From: Sciurus carolinensis | Taxonomy: Eukaryota > Chordata > Mammalia > Rodentia > Sciuridae | DNA length: 64,000 bases | Reading direction: 5' to 3' | Assembly: GCF_902686445.1 (NCBI RefSeq) | Contig: NC_062219.1 | Coordinates: 145,496,057-145,560,056 of the forward strand | Part shown: piece after piece, positions 10,551 to 21,650 of the stretch | Layout: every line of letters starts with the position of its first letter | Numbering within the stretch: position 1 is the first letter of the stretch | The notes under the pieces: generated by a model | What the model saw: only the letters and a program-made list of their open reading frames with translations | The model's database searches: none | Told to the model about the DNA's origin: nothing | Position numbers and translations under genes: made by a program

Positions 10551-12650
10551 CAGCAGTGACAATTCCTAAAAGGACAAAGGAGACAAAGTCCATGATCCCA
10601 GGGTCACAACTCCAGAGCCTAACCCACCTACATCCTGTGCTCCATGGGGATGTTCACATAGAAGACAGGAGAAAGAGGGCTCTTCTGTCAGCTCAACCAC
10701 TGGCCAGTTGTGGTCACATTAATGTTTGGGTCCCACTTTTCTCACCTTTAAAAAAGAAGCGTAAACTAGAAGATGAACCCTAAGGTCCACTCCCACCTGG
10801 ACCTACTGCAGGAGTCTCCTGGGTGAAGGTGATAGAGATGACCTGTATTTATAGCAAAAGGCAGTAGGAGATTGCTTTGGGAGCCTTTGCCATGTGTTAT
10901 CACAAGTTTCCCACGTTTTTAAGAAATAAATACATGTGTGTTGAGTCATGGGTGGGTGAGCTCAGAGCCAGAAAGGTGTTTGCCCTTGCAGCAGACTGAA
11001 AGGCAGGTCAAAGATCAGAGCAGAGCCACGAGAGGTATGGTCACCCTTGGCAGCCTCCGGAAGACTTTCAGCTGGCCTCTCCTGGAACCAGTTCTCAGAT
11101 TATTGATTGGTTTTCTCAGAACAAAGTGCATGTGGTTTGGCTCTACCAGGGTCAAAACCAAATGCCTGGACACTGACCAGCCTGTGCTCGCCCGAGCAGC
11201 TGAGCCTATCATGGTGTCTCTCTCCGCTCCCGACCAAGTGGACTGGTGCCACAGGCAGGAACAGATCTCCCATCCGGTCTTGTTGCTGGTGTCTCCCTCC
11301 CTCCCACATTTTGTAATTCAGAACACAGCAGGTCTCCTCTGGCAGTCTGTCAGTGAGTATTAAAGATGGCAACTGTTTAAACTGTCATCTTTGGCACTCA
11401 GCGGAAGTAGGACTGGATAGACATCCAGACATCACAAGGAGAGAAATCCCTTCACCCAGCAATCCCATGAAACCCACAGGCCTGTGCCTACTGTAACTAG
11501 AACATCCACAGCTCCTAGCGATTTCTCTCCATCAACATCTACTGTCATCAGAACAGACTCCTTTACAAGATCGTAGAGCTAATTTTGTTCTATTTTGTTT
11601 AATGGGTCAAGTCTTTGGAGACAAACTGGGTGTTATATAAGGTAATAAATGGCACTTTAGTGGCAGGAAGAGCTCTCATTTGGCTCCAAGGACAGCTTTC
11701 TACCGGGCAGGATGCTGTTCACTGGTCTCTAATCCATTTTGTATCCTAGAAGATGTGGGCTGCCAAGGAGTTATTCTTTATATATTCCAGCATTTGAAAT
11801 ATGACTCTTTCAGCTCACAGAGGGTACACTCCCCTGGCAGTATCTAAACCAAGACCTGGGAGTTTTAACAACCTCCACCCTTGGCCATTCAAAGGCTTTC
11901 CAGCACTCACAGAGCAACCACGTGGAGTAGGAATCCAGCAGAGAGCTTCCCATTTCAAAGATGAGGAAGCTGGTGCAGAGAAGAGAGGAGCCCTGATCTG
12001 GGCCGCATTTGTCCAGGATGGTGCTCATGGCTCTCAGCCTCTCTCGTACCAACTCTGCATGACAGTAGTAAGAACCATCCAGTGGAAGGGCTCTTTTCTT
12101 GATCATGGATTTCCTTTACTCTTGGAGCTATTTTTGACATTCTGTACGTAACACCATAATGTCCTTGGAAGCATCTGTAAGCAAGGATATCAGATTGACA
12201 TTCCAATCCATTTCAAAACTTTGCCATCTAGATGCAAGATTTCTATAAGGTACCTTCTACTGAGAGAGAAGAAAGAAGTCACAGATGGGTACTCTTATCC
12301 AGGATTTTTCCAAGGTACTTTCACCATCCTGGGGCAGAAATATTTTTTTCCAATTAAAAAAAATGCACTTTTACCAAAACAACTGCATAAATCTTACACC
12401 TTGGGAAAGAAAATGAACCTTGGAAACATCTCTCAAGGAAATTTCAAATACTTTGGTGAATGTCTGTTAGAGCAAAAGTTGCACGGACTCTGATTTTCAT
12501 AGTCCCTATCCAACCATTACAATTAGTTTCATATTTTATATAATTAGTAGTTGATCTTCCAAATGCCCAAGTTAATACCAAGCCATTCAAAGTTATTAAA
12601 AGCAAACTGACACTGGAGTAGTAACAGAGATGGTCTTGGTGTAGTCTAAC
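10551..12650. other. Single-copy stretch, no gene recognised
   Basis: These 2.1 kb contain overlapping open frames on both strands around 11000-11370 (up to about 141 codons). They occupy the same DNA in several frames, as expected by chance in GC-richer sequence. No domain, promoter or splice arrangement supports a gene. Confidence 0.45.
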
Positions 12651-12654
12651 ATCT

Positions 12655-12765
12655 GGGTAACACTTGAGAGTTGGCCAAGCACTTTCATATTTGTCAAATT
12701 TTATCCCTACAACCTCCCTAAATAGGTTTCTATTCTCCTCATTCCACAGATTTACCACGGTGGCC
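12655..12765 (-). mobile_element. MIR fragment, antisense
   Basis: The order GGTAACACTTGAGAG, CCAAGCACTTTCATAT, TATCCCTACAACC and TATTCTCCTCATTCCACAGA corresponds to the antisense 3' and core part of MIR. It lies directly upstream of a younger ID insertion. Confidence 0.65.
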
Positions 12766-12788
12766 AAAACGGTCACAAATGGGATTCA

Positions 12789-12891
12789 GGCTGGAGCTGA
12801 GCTCACTGGCAGATTGATTGCTTGCCTCGCATGGGTACAGCCCTTGGTTCCATCCCCAGCATTGAAAAAAAAAAAAAAAAAAAAAAAAAAA
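12789..12891 (+). mobile_element. ID SINE
   Basis: GGCTGGAGCTGAGCTCACTG is followed by ATTGCTTGCCTCGCATGGGT, a B-box-like GGTTCCATCCC, CAGCATTG and then a run of about 26 A. This is the ID arrangement. The internal promoter boxes are changed from consensus. A clear target duplication was not resolved. Confidence 0.8.
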
Positions 12892-13635
12892 AGATTTAAA
12901 TGGAACTCATATCCTAGTCTTCTCAAGCTCCCTTTATTGTGTCAAAAACAAATCTCATCAGTGCTTGCTCTGTTTACAATACATATCAGAGAACGTACGT
13001 TATAAAAGATAAACTTCACATTTCTGAAATTGCACGTGCTCTAATTATTTTAATGGGTAAAACCTCCCCATACAAACTGACAGGCTTCAGTGCTGAACAT
13101 GGTGAACTCCGCAGTTCTTCCTGGGTGCTGGGGCCTTGCACAGAGCTGTGTCCATCTAGTCGTGTACCCAGGGACCCGCTGAAATCGCTGCAGTTCTCTG
13201 GGGCAGAAATCCCTCGGTCCTCACTTGGTTCACCTCTGCATTTCAGGAGGTTTCATCATCTAACTTCGCCTCTCCTCCTGGGGAAGGAACTTCAGATTCT
13301 GCGTAGAGCTCTGCACTGTCAGCTTCTGTGAGGTTTCAAGGAGTTTATGATATTGCTCAGCGGTCACTGCTCTGTTCCCTGACAGCTCCTTGCAAAAGGA
13401 GCACATCACCCCACTGACCCTGGAGGATGCAAGCTGGAGACACCCTGTTAGAGGTCTAGCAGGGGAAGGCCAGGTATAGACTTGGCCTTGAGAGAACCAA
13501 GACAAAGATATATGCCCAGCAACTGATGATTAATGGTAAATTATTTGTCCTCCCAATTAGAATTTTAATCTTTGTTCATCCCAACTCCTAGAACAGAAGA
13601 GTATCGGGCAAGTAATCAATCAGGGATAAAGGAAT
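12892..13635. other. Single-copy stretch, no gene recognised
   Basis: About 740 bases between an ID element and a purine tract. Open frames of up to about 130 codons occur, but they begin in the SINE poly-A or overlap each other in different frames. I see nothing to support a gene. Confidence 0.45.
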
Positions 13636-13800
13636 GTTAGAAGGGGAGGGAAGGAGGGAAAAGGGAGGAGAGCATGGGGGGAGGAAGGAGGAGAGGGAAG
13701 GAGACAAGAAGGGAGGGAAGGCCAGGAGATCCAAGGAAGGAAGGAAGGAAGGAAGGAAGGAAGAAAGGAAGGAAGGAAGGAAGGAAGGAAGGAAGGAAGG
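13636..13800 (+). repeat. Polypurine tract with (GGAA)n microsatellite
   Basis: Almost every base of the plus strand is a purine. The last part (about 13734-13800) is a (GGAA)n array with one AGAAAGG interruption. Translations give artefactual lysine/glutamate/glycine or serine/phenylalanine repeats. Such tracts can form triplex DNA, and GGAA arrays can bind ETS-family proteins. Confidence 0.95.
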
Positions 13801-14695
13801 GGCAGTATCCAAGATTGCCTCCAGGGATGGAGAGGTTGGTTTAGAAGTTTAGCCACTATTACCACTGGGAGCTTTTCCCAGGCTCCCTTCCCTGTGTGAA
13901 CTGGCACGTCCAACTCAGAAGCAGCCATCTCCCTCTACTTAAAGGCAAACAAGAGCATCTCCCTGCTGCTAGCAGGGAGCGTCTTCATCAGGGAAAAGCT
14001 ACATCTGCCGCCTTCAGGTTTCCTCCCTGGGCCCTGAGAAATGGACAGCCCTGGGCTCCCCTGGGAGTTCACTCTTTCTGTCCTGCCTCCCAGCTGCGCC
14101 CCAGATTCCAAGTGTGGCCGAACTTTTCGCCCTTGGCTTTGCTTGCGCTTGAAAGTCAATGGAGGGGCCAGTCCTGCTTCCTCCAGAGGCCGTGTTTTCT
14201 GTCTCATTTCTTCAACCTTCATCAGGGGGTTTCTGTTTTCAGAGGACAAAGACCCCCACCCCCCACATTCTCAGCCTCCTCACATGGCTTCTACGGGGCT
14301 TGGGATATCATGTTCTCTCTCCAGGTCCTCAGACACCTGTCGATGGCCCTCAGCTCCTGATTATCCAATCCAGTAGGGTCAGGACCACTGAAAGACATAT
14401 TCATCACAGAGAGAGGGAAATTTCTCCTTTGCAGTCCATTGCCTGAGATTTCTTTCCAGCATCTTGGGCTGGCTTGGTCACTGCTTTGGGTTTAGATCAC
14501 AGTTAAAATGTTGTCTCCTTTAGCCACTTGTTGGTCCCAGGCTGGGAATAGTCACAGGTAACCAAAGGGAATACCTTAGGATCATTTCACTCGCTTACAA
14601 GGACGATCCTGGTCCCCTTTCCAGGAGGCCAGGGAGGGAGAGGGTGGGCAGGAGGGAAGAAGGAACAAAGGAAAGGAAATGAAAAGGAAGAAGGA
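13801..14695. other. GC-moderate single-copy stretch
   Basis: About 900 bases without a recognised repeat. Open frames of 95-154 codons occur in three plus-strand frames and on the opposite strand over the same DNA (13896-14446). That pattern argues for low stop density and against coding. Confidence 0.4.
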
Positions 14696-14699
14696 AGGA

Positions 14700-14890
14700 C
14701 AGTTTCATTAAGTAACTTCTACAAACTGGACCCCGCACCAGGTGCTTGCCCCGTGACCCTTTTATCCCTGAGAGCAATTCTGTAATGGGAGGGGAGGGCA
14801 TGATTCGCCCTATTTTCCAGAAGAGAAAATTGAGATTCAAAGAAGTGAAGTCATGTGGTCATGGTGACGCAGATCCTACGTAGTAGAGCT
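14700..14890 (-). mobile_element. MIR SINE, antisense
   Basis: The order CCAGGTGCTTGCCCC, GAGAGCAATTCTGTAATGGG, TATTTTCCAGAAGAGAAAAT, TGAGATTCAAAGAAGTGAAG and CAGATCC...AGAGCTGACAC matches the antisense MIR core and 5' half. Confidence 0.65.
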
Positions 14891-15084
14891 GACACCCCAC
14901 ACCGTAGCAGCCTGGTTCTCAACACAGTCCTGGTGAACTTGCCCCGCTTCACTCTGGTCCTGGCTTGCTTCCTTCATCTCCCCACTATGGTGTTTATCTT
15001 TCTGAAATATCTAGGAATCTGCTTCAGAGGATACCTTTTTTTTTTTTTTTTTTTTTTAGCCCTTATTGGCTTTATGGAGAAGGA

Positions 15085-15922
15085 GTTTCTTTCATATTAA
15101 AATGTGTATGTGTGCAAGAAGATATACAGGTGATCAACAAATATATGAAGAAGTGCTCGTCATCTCTAGTAATGAGAGAAATCCAAATCAAAACCACCCT
15201 AAGATTTCATCTAACTCCAATTAGAATGGCTATTATTAAGAACACAAGCAATAATAAGTGTTGGCGTGGATGTGGGGGAAAAGGCACACTCATATATTGC
15301 TGGCAGAGTTGCAAATTTGTGCAACCACTTAGTATGGAGATTCCTCAGAAAACTTGGAATGGATCTGCCATTTGGGTTTATACCCAAAGAACTTAAAATC
15401 AGCATACTACAGTAAAGCAGTCACATCAATGCTTATAGCTGCTCAGTTCACAATAGCTAGATTATGGAACAAACCTAGATGCCCTTCAATTGATGAATGG
15501 ATAAAGAAACTGTGGTATACGTACACAATGGAATACTACTCTGCCATAAAGAAGAATAAAATTATGGCATTTGCTGGTAAATGGGTGGAGTTGGAGAATA
15601 TCAAGCTAAGTGAAATAAGACAATTCCAAAAAAATCAAAGGTCAAATGTTTTCTCTGATAAGGGGATGATGATATATAATGGGGGTGAGGGGTGGGAGGG
15701 TAAGAGAAGAATGGAGGAATTTTGGATTGTGTAGAGGGAACTGGGACAGGAGGGCAGGGGGAAGGAAAGATAGTGGACTGAGGCAGACATTATTACCCTA
15801 TATACATGTATGATTTCACAAATGGTGTGAATCTACATTGTGTACAACCATGGAAGTGAAAAAGTTGTACCCCATTTGTGTACAATGAATTAAAATGCAG
15901 TCTGTAAAAATTAAAAAAAAAA
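15085..15922 (+). mobile_element. LINE-1 3' end (5'-truncated)
   Basis: The segment holds the end of L1 ORF2, a 3' UTR rich in G and A (about 15640-15790), and a terminal AAAAATTAAAAAAAAAA tail at 15907-15922. It is truncated at its 5' side, as most L1 copies are. It is directly followed by a TG-repeat microsatellite that probably grew from the tail. The 3' UTR looks lineage-specific. Confidence 0.9.
15095..15734 (+). pseudogene. L1 ORF2 C-terminal remnant
   Basis: The conceptual protein shows the end of the L1 endonuclease/reverse transcriptase protein. An open stretch at 15354-15734 includes PSIDEWIKKLWYTYTMEYYS and AIKKNKIMAF, which are hallmarks of the ORF2 C-terminus. The preceding part (15095-15350) is recognisable only in another frame ('[20 protein letters not shown]'-like), so at least one frameshift breaks the gene. 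Endonuclease and polymerase domains are missing. No function is expected. Confidence 0.85.
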
Positions 15923-15925
15923 CAA

Positions 15926-15978
15926 TGTGTGTGTGTGTGTGTGTGTGTGTGCACGCGCGCACGTGCATGCTTGTGTGT
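15926..15978 (+). repeat. (TG)n tract followed by alternating CG/CA
   Basis: Thirteen TG units at 15926-15951 run into GCACGCGCGCACGTGCATGC and TTGTGTGT. The sequence is almost entirely alternating purine-pyrimidine, with several CpG steps, and is therefore prone to Z-DNA. It lies at the L1 tail. Confidence 0.95.
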
Positions 15979-16195
15979 ATTTGGTCTGTGAAAATAAAAA
16001 ACTTCATTTTTTAATGGAATAATAGAAATTATAAATAAAATTCATGTTGTCAAAATAAGCAAAACTATTACATCCACATGTAGTAAGAAGTAAAGGCTGG
16101 CTCAAGATTTATATTGCAACTCATTCAAATTCAGGAAAGCTTTAGAGGAATTTTAGCTTATCAGAGGCTATCACTTCCTAAATATCCTTTCTCCA

Positions 16196-16396
16196 TTTTT
16201 TTTTTAATACCAGGGATTGAACCCAGGGGCACTTAACCACTGAGTCACATCTCCAGCCTTTTTGATATTTTATGTAGAGACAGGGTCTTACTAAGATGCT
16301 TAGGGCCTCGCTAAATTGCTGAGGCTGGCTTTGAATTCATGATCCTCCTGCCTCAGCCTCCCAAGCCACTGGGATTACAGGTACCCTGTACCCAGC
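16196..16396 (-). mobile_element. MEN composite SINE (B1-like plus ID), antisense
   Basis: On the plus strand an antisense ID portion (CCAGGGATTGAACCC, CCACTGAGTCACATCTCCAG) is followed by an antisense B1-like portion (AGACAGGGTCTTACTAAG, CTGCCTCAGCCTCCC, CACTGGGATTACAGG). This is the fused structure reported for squirrel MEN elements. CCTTTCTCCA at about 16186-16195 and again at 16396-16405 is the likely target duplication. Confidence 0.9.
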
Positions 16397-16429
16397 CTTT
16401 CTCCACATTTTAAAGTAATGGAACTCCTA

Positions 16430-16768
16430 ACTCCTACCTGGGTATGGCTCCTCCTCTGGTGACTATATTTCCAAGCCTTCCTTATTGCTTTGGTGTGGTC
16501 ATGTGACCTAACCACAGCCAATGGGATGTAAGCAAAACGACAGGTATCACTTCCAGGTCACAACCCTGAGAAAGAAGAGGAGCCCACCCTCTTAGCTCTT
16601 TCCCTCCTTCCTGCTGACTATAGCAGCTGCCTTGGACTCAAACTCAGCCTACTGACCTCTGGAGTGTTCTAGAAGAGAAAAAGAAACTGCACTCTTGTTT
16701 ACATTGCTTTATTTGAAGATCCTTCTGCTTGTTTGAATACCTTAGCCTGTGCCCTAATGAATACTGAT
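16430..16768 (+). mobile_element. MLT1-like LTR remnant
   Basis: A GCCAATGGGATGTAAGC block is followed by ATCACTTCCAGGTCAC, a CCTTCCTGCTGACTATAGC block and a terminal TTAGCCTGTGCCCTAATGAA. This follows the order of an old mammalian LTR family of the MaLR type. No internal retroviral sequence is present. The boundaries are approximate and no target duplication was found. Confidence 0.5.
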
Positions 16769-16879
16769 GCTAAAGATTTTCAGCTTAGAATACTGCGGGC
16801 AGAGGACCCACGGAAACTGTGAAACATTCGAGTCTCTTGTTCAGTTTGTGCTTAGCAAGATCACCAAGCAGTTAATGTT

Positions 16880-16980
16880 TCTGAGCATCAGCACCAGGCC
16901 AGCCACTACTGGGACTAAGACCCATAGGGCATTTTCCCTCCCTCAAGAGGTTTATGCTGTAGCCTTGAAGACCAGAAGCA
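16880..16980 (-). mobile_element. L2 3' end fragment, antisense
   Basis: CAGCACCAGGCCAGCCACTA, TGGGACTAAGACC and CCCTCAAGAGGTTTATGC follow the antisense L2 3' end ('gccaggcactgt...ctgggg...ccctcaaggagctta'). It is short and diverged. Confidence 0.4.
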
Positions 16981-18395
16981 AAATATGACAGAACAGCACT
17001 GCACTCTGTCAACCTCCAGACCAGTGACACCAGTGCAGAGCATGTAGCCACGCTTCTCAAAACTCATGGTCCACGATGTCCCAGGCCAAAGGGACCTCCC
17101 CACTGGAAACCAGATATTGTGGTGTCTCAATCAGGTTTCCCTTTTCAAAGTCACTTACTCTCCCTCTCCTTCAAAATTTCCTATTGTGAAATGGTCCCGG
17201 TGTGACTATCCATGTCCTCATCCATTTGACTTTATGACCTGGGCTCCCCAGCCTCTGCAATATGTCTCTGGTCCTAGAGCTCACGGGAGCGGGCATGTTT
17301 TGTGTTTATGTCATGCCCTGTTCATGCCGGAGCCTCTTGCTACCACCCAAATAACAAATCTTCATGCATTGTCACGCTGGCCCATGTGTGCCGACTCATA
17401 CTGAGTGATCACCTCCCAGGAACAAGAGCAAAGTGGCTGAGAAAATTGGCCTGGATGCCCAGGCACCAAGGCTAGGAAAGGAAAAGATAAAGCAGGCCTG
17501 AACAAAATCAGGAGACGGTCTGATGAACTGAGGAGGCATATAGATTGAGTCTCCTTATATGTCACTGGCAAGGGAGTCTAGAACTGGCTATTTAAACTCA
17601 TCAATTATTCCATTGTTCACTAAGGGGAGGGTAATATTTGTCCACAATATTGGCTGACATTAAATAAAACACACACATATGAAATATGATTAACACTGGG
17701 TTAATCATATCTCCAAGCTAGTTATGCAGGAGAACTGGAAAATTTTCCAAATTTATGTAAATTTACGAGTGTTCTCTATCTGGCTATGAGGGAAACCATA
17801 TGTGATACAGAGAAAAGAGAGCTTGATTTGAGGTTCAAGTCAAACTGGAGTTTGAGATGACACTAAACTCCCCGCTTCTTTGGGTGGGCGGGGTCTGCAT
17901 AAGCTGCAGGCCTCTGCAGCCAGGAAAGCCTGTTGTAGTGTTAGTGCAAATCAAGGCAGGAGGTACCTGCTGGAGTCCACTCTGAGGGTCGCAGCTGGCA
18001 AAGCTCGAGTCTCCTCCAGGACCACCGAGTGGCGTGTGGCAGCTCTTAGTGGAGACTGTGCCCTCCAGCGTTGCTGCAGCTCACAGCCAACTTCTTTCTG
18101 GAACTTGGAGAATGAAATCCACAGACAAGGAGTGCAGGCCATATAGCCCACAGACAAGGAAGAGTGAGCACAGAAGAGCAGAATGTATTCAAGCATGAGG
18201 AAAAAGAGACGGGGTTCTCAGGGTCAAGAGGGAACCTGATAAGGGTTGCCGCTTGAGTGTGCCGGTCTAGGGGTTGGCATAATACTTGGTCGCTGCTGTT
18301 AGTCCACATTTATTATGCTAATCAGGTCTTGGAAAGCACCAATGCTATCAGTTAGCCCTTGAGTCTGAGCTCTCAGCTCTGCCTCCCCTTCTGTA
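16981..18395. other. Single-copy stretch with an AT-rich hairpin
   Basis: About 1.4 kb with no recognised gene. The only clear structure is the perfect inverted repeat at 17684-17710. Open frames here, up to about 112 codons, lack recognisable domains. Confidence 0.45.
17684..17710. repeat. Perfect inverted repeat (11-bp arms, 5-base loop)
   Basis: ATATGATTAAC at 17684-17694 and GTTAATCATAT at 17700-17710 are exact reverse complements separated by ACTGG. The arms contain GATTAA/TTAATC, a homeodomain-like core on each strand. Confidence 0.9.
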
Positions 18396-18433
18396 CCACC
18401 ACCACCACCACCACCACCACCACCACCACCACC
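18396..18433 (+). repeat. (CCA)n trinucleotide repeat
   Basis: About 12 uninterrupted ACC/CCA units. Read in frame they give poly-threonine on one strand and poly-tryptophan on the other, which are not plausible protein segments. I regard this as a non-coding microsatellite. Confidence 0.95.
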
Positions 18434-21400
18434 CTCCCCCGCTTACCAGGAAGCAAGAGGTTGAGCTCAGTGGGTGGAGAGGTGGAGAATCCTCAAGAGT
18501 TGGGGCTGCGGCACTGTGTGGAGCAGGTGTCTGCACCGGCCTGACCTGGGCTGCCATGCCACCACAGTGTGACAGGTCATCGTCCCACTCTGGCTCTCCT
18601 CAGCCCTGGCTCACCACACCCCAGGCCCAGGCCAGCATGGCGGGCCCCATGCGTCCAGACCCTATGCTCACCTCCCATGCTTCAAGCCCCCCTGGCTGCC
18701 ACCCTGTCACTGTGTCTCCTGGAACAAGGGCTTGGATTCAAAAGGAGCTGCTCAACTGCTCACTGCAGTCTAACTTCCCTGGTGACGGTATTTTCACGTG
18801 TAAATAGGGGACAGCAAGGCAGGGTTTTTCAAATGGAAGTGCCTGGCACACTGCTTGCCCCAGAGCAATGGATCGCTAATTCAACTCCATCAGAAACAGA
18901 CATTTAAAGCAAGCTGCCACACGTTGTTCAACAAAAATAAGAACCTGGAGTGACACGGAAGGAAAGCCCATCAGCAAATGATGCGCAGAGACTAGGAAAG
19001 GGATTCCTGGGGAGAAACCTTCCTTGTCTGCAGAAGGCAGATTTCAGAACTGGCAGAGGCACAACACGGAATGGCAGAGAAAAGTGTGGGAACGCTCTGA
19101 AGCCCAAGGAGCTCTCCGAGGACACGCGCTCAGGCAAGAAAAATAGCAATTCATTGAGTTCTGCAGGACCGAGGAGGAGGCCGGGCCTCCCAGGCCTGAT
19201 GGGTGCAGCTTGCCGATGAGGGATGACCTTGTGATCGGGTCAAGGAGAACCACTGAGGAAAACCTGTGAAGGGAGCCAAGGAGCGATACAAAGGCTGAGT
19301 AAATGGCAGAGAGGTTGGTATACCACTCTCTGCCCATGGTGGCCAAATCCTTGGAGGGTCAGCCCAGATATTTCGGTATGTTGTGGTAAATCCTCAGGAG
19401 GTCAGCTGAACATGTGTGGCATTTCAGAGATGCCAGCTTTGGTCAGGGGGTTGGAAGCTGCTGGGGGCAGTAACCTACATAGTGTGTGGAGAGAAGCGAA
19501 GTGTAATTCCAGGGCACAGATGGCAGGGCCGTGGGAGCGTCTCCTCTCCAATGACACACTCGCGCACGACTCTGCTCTCCAGGCCCACGTGGCGAGCCCG
19601 GGTTGTGCCTCAGTTTGTAGGTTTCAAACCTTTCTCCCCAACAGAGCGAAGGACCAGAGCCTTTGGATTCCACCAGTTCCGCTCCGCTTGGACACTGCAG
19701 TTTGGTCATGGCAGAGGCACCCAGACCGGTCAGAGGATAAACAACTCACAGAACAGAAAAAAATGACCCCTGCCAAAGGACCCCAGTGCCCCTGAGGATT
19801 AGGGAGAAGAGAGGGAAGACATTTCTCTCCCAAGCCCCTGACTTCAAGGCCACGACCACTTCCAAGATGAGGTGCCCTTCTTGTCTGTTTGGAGAACCAC
19901 ACAGAAACCCCAGGGCCTCCCACCCCCCACCCCCACCTTTGGCTTGTGAGCAGAGCTGGGGCTCTCTTCCCACACCCATGCCTGGGGACAGGAAGCTCAG
20001 AACAGCGAAGAATGGTGAATTATTTCCCTGAAAGTCCAATGTGCCCTCTCACTTGCCTCCCACCCAGCATTCTGTACCCCCATCCTCACTGAGCTACCCA
20101 ACTCACGAGACTGAGAGGAAGGTAGCATGTCCACAACCTAAAACCAAACCCAGGGAGAGCTGCAATTTGCCCCACATGGGGTGACCAGATGGCTCTTTTT
20201 CTGCCTGTTTCCCTAGAACCACCCCAAGCTGGGGACCACAAACAGGGAAGATCCCTCAATCCAAGCAAACCGTAGGCCTCCCTCTCACCACCCATCTGCA
20301 GCAGGACTGCAAGACCACGGTGGAGCCTTGCTTCCCCAGATGCTCAAAAGCTCAGAGCTGCTCTTTGTCCTTTGCCTAATCTCCTCTTTTCACCACCAGG
20401 ACAGTGAAGTCTGAAAACCTGTGCTCAGCACAAGTCCAAACCCAGAAGGGAAGAGGCCGGCCCAAGATGTTTTCCCCAGCGCGCTGCGGGGAGGCTGGCT
20501 CTTACTTTGACATGTGCTAGAGGTGTGGTGTCCAAAGTAAACCTTTTGAACTGTTTTTTTGGAACCTCCAAAAAGACCCTGCACATCAAAGGGGATCGGA
20601 TCCCCCGCACAGTGCGTTACAGGCATCGTTAAGCATTTTGCATGAATCACCCACCTTCTGGAAAAGAAAGGAAACCCAAACTCAAAGCACATGGCCAGCC
20701 CGTGGCCCCAGCGCGGCCCCCAGCACATGCTCACCACATGGTTCCGCCTGGCTCTGCGGAATCGGTTCCTGCAGACGCGGGGACTCCTCCTCCACAGGAG
20801 CTCCCTCTGCGTCTCCCAGGCCAGGATACAATGGGGCCCTTGTAGGAGCAGCCCAGGCCCCTCGTGCAGGCCCACCTCGTGACGCCCATGCAAACTCCGA
20901 CTTTAGTCACGTGGGTGCCCTGCTGGGCCACCCCTAAAGAGTCAGGTGGGATGCAGTCTGGGGCTGAATCGGGATCCTGTGTGAGTCTGTGGCACCGTGC
21001 CCAGAAGCCAGGCTCCTAAGCAAGCGCAGCATCCGTGGGCTCTGCAGAAGATCCCAGACCCGGAAAGAAGGCAGAGCCAGGGCCAGATCCTGAGTCTTTA
21101 GACTCTTCTGTCCTCTGCCCTCATGGAATTCATTTGATTTCCCACAGAGAGTGGTGGCAATGGGCAGGGCAAGCGCCCCAACTTCTGAGGCTGCCTTTGA
21201 CCCTGCAGCTCCCAGAAACTACAGAGGTAGACTCCTCTGGATCTGCCTGGGAAGGGAGGCTGAAGCCGAGCTACGGAGGGGCCACTGGCAGCAATCAGAT
21301 GAGGCCCTGAGGTGGGGCACCTGGGAGGCCACTGTGTCCTCTCCGGCCGCTGCTAACAACCTTCTGAGTGCCCTGAGATTTCACTGGAGGTATTTGAAAA

Positions 21401-21489
21401 CTAGATACAATCACTCTTAGCAATTGCCTTTTAAAAACTCATCTTCTCTGGCAGGTGAAAGTTCTAGGTTCAGGAAAAGAAAGAGGTTT
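18434..21489. other. GC-richer single-copy stretch, no gene recognised
   Basis: About 3 kb with raised GC and scattered CpGs (notably about 19535-19600 and 20470-20790). It is not dense enough for me to call a CpG island by eye. Open frames up to 167 codons (20893-20390 on the minus strand) overlap frames on the other strand and show no domain. No clear repeats were identified. Confidence 0.45.
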
Positions 21490-21512
21490 AAAAAAAAAAA
21501 AAAAAAAAAAAA
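21490..21512 (+). repeat. Poly(A) run
   Basis: Twenty-three consecutive A. It could be the tail of an old retroposon, but the upstream sequence matches no SINE I know and no flanking duplication is visible. Confidence 0.9.
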
Positions 21513-21650
21513 CCAATGCAACCTGATTGGTAAGTGTTTTAATTAGCAGTTCAAAAGCTGCCCACATTCTGGGTTTCTAATTAATAGGCACAATTTCCAT
21601 TGAGTTCTACTTCAATGGGAGCTATATAAAACCAGTGAGTGGGTGACATT
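21513..21650. other. TAATTA-rich block, candidate regulatory DNA
   Basis: Just after the A run are CCAAT (21513-21517) and ATTGG (21526-21530) in inverted orientation. TTTTAATTAGC follows at 21537-21547 and CTAATTAATAGG near 21578. Homeodomain cores and CCAAT boxes are suggestive only. Conservation cannot be judged here. Confidence 0.3.

Noticed and set aside
13588..13928. Ser/Phe/Leu/Pro-rich and Lys/Glu/Gly-rich peptides
   Set aside because: They are translations of the GGAA polypurine tract. The same applies to 26720-27123 and 36384-36670.
15354..15734. Functional reverse transcriptase-related gene
   Set aside because: It is only the C-terminal end of L1 ORF2 with frameshifts upstream and no catalytic domain.
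17200..17380. Exon of an unknown gene
   Set aside because: There is a moderately long open frame, but no consensus acceptor and donor in register and no recognisable domain.
18348..18557. Poly-Trp and poly-Thr containing frames
   Set aside because: These are the CCA microsatellite read in frame and are not plausible proteins.
20440..20800. CpG island promoter
   Set aside because: CpGs are more frequent than in neighbouring DNA, but by eye not dense or long enough, and no exon or TATA/Inr arrangement follows.
20390..20893. 167-codon minus-strand frame in GC-rich DNA
   Set aside because: Several overlapping frames exist on both strands over the same bases, which points to low stop density and not coding. 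No domain is visible.
21490..21512. Tail of a processed pseudogene
   Set aside because: Upstream sequence shows no transcript-like structure and no flanking duplication, so only the A run is reported.
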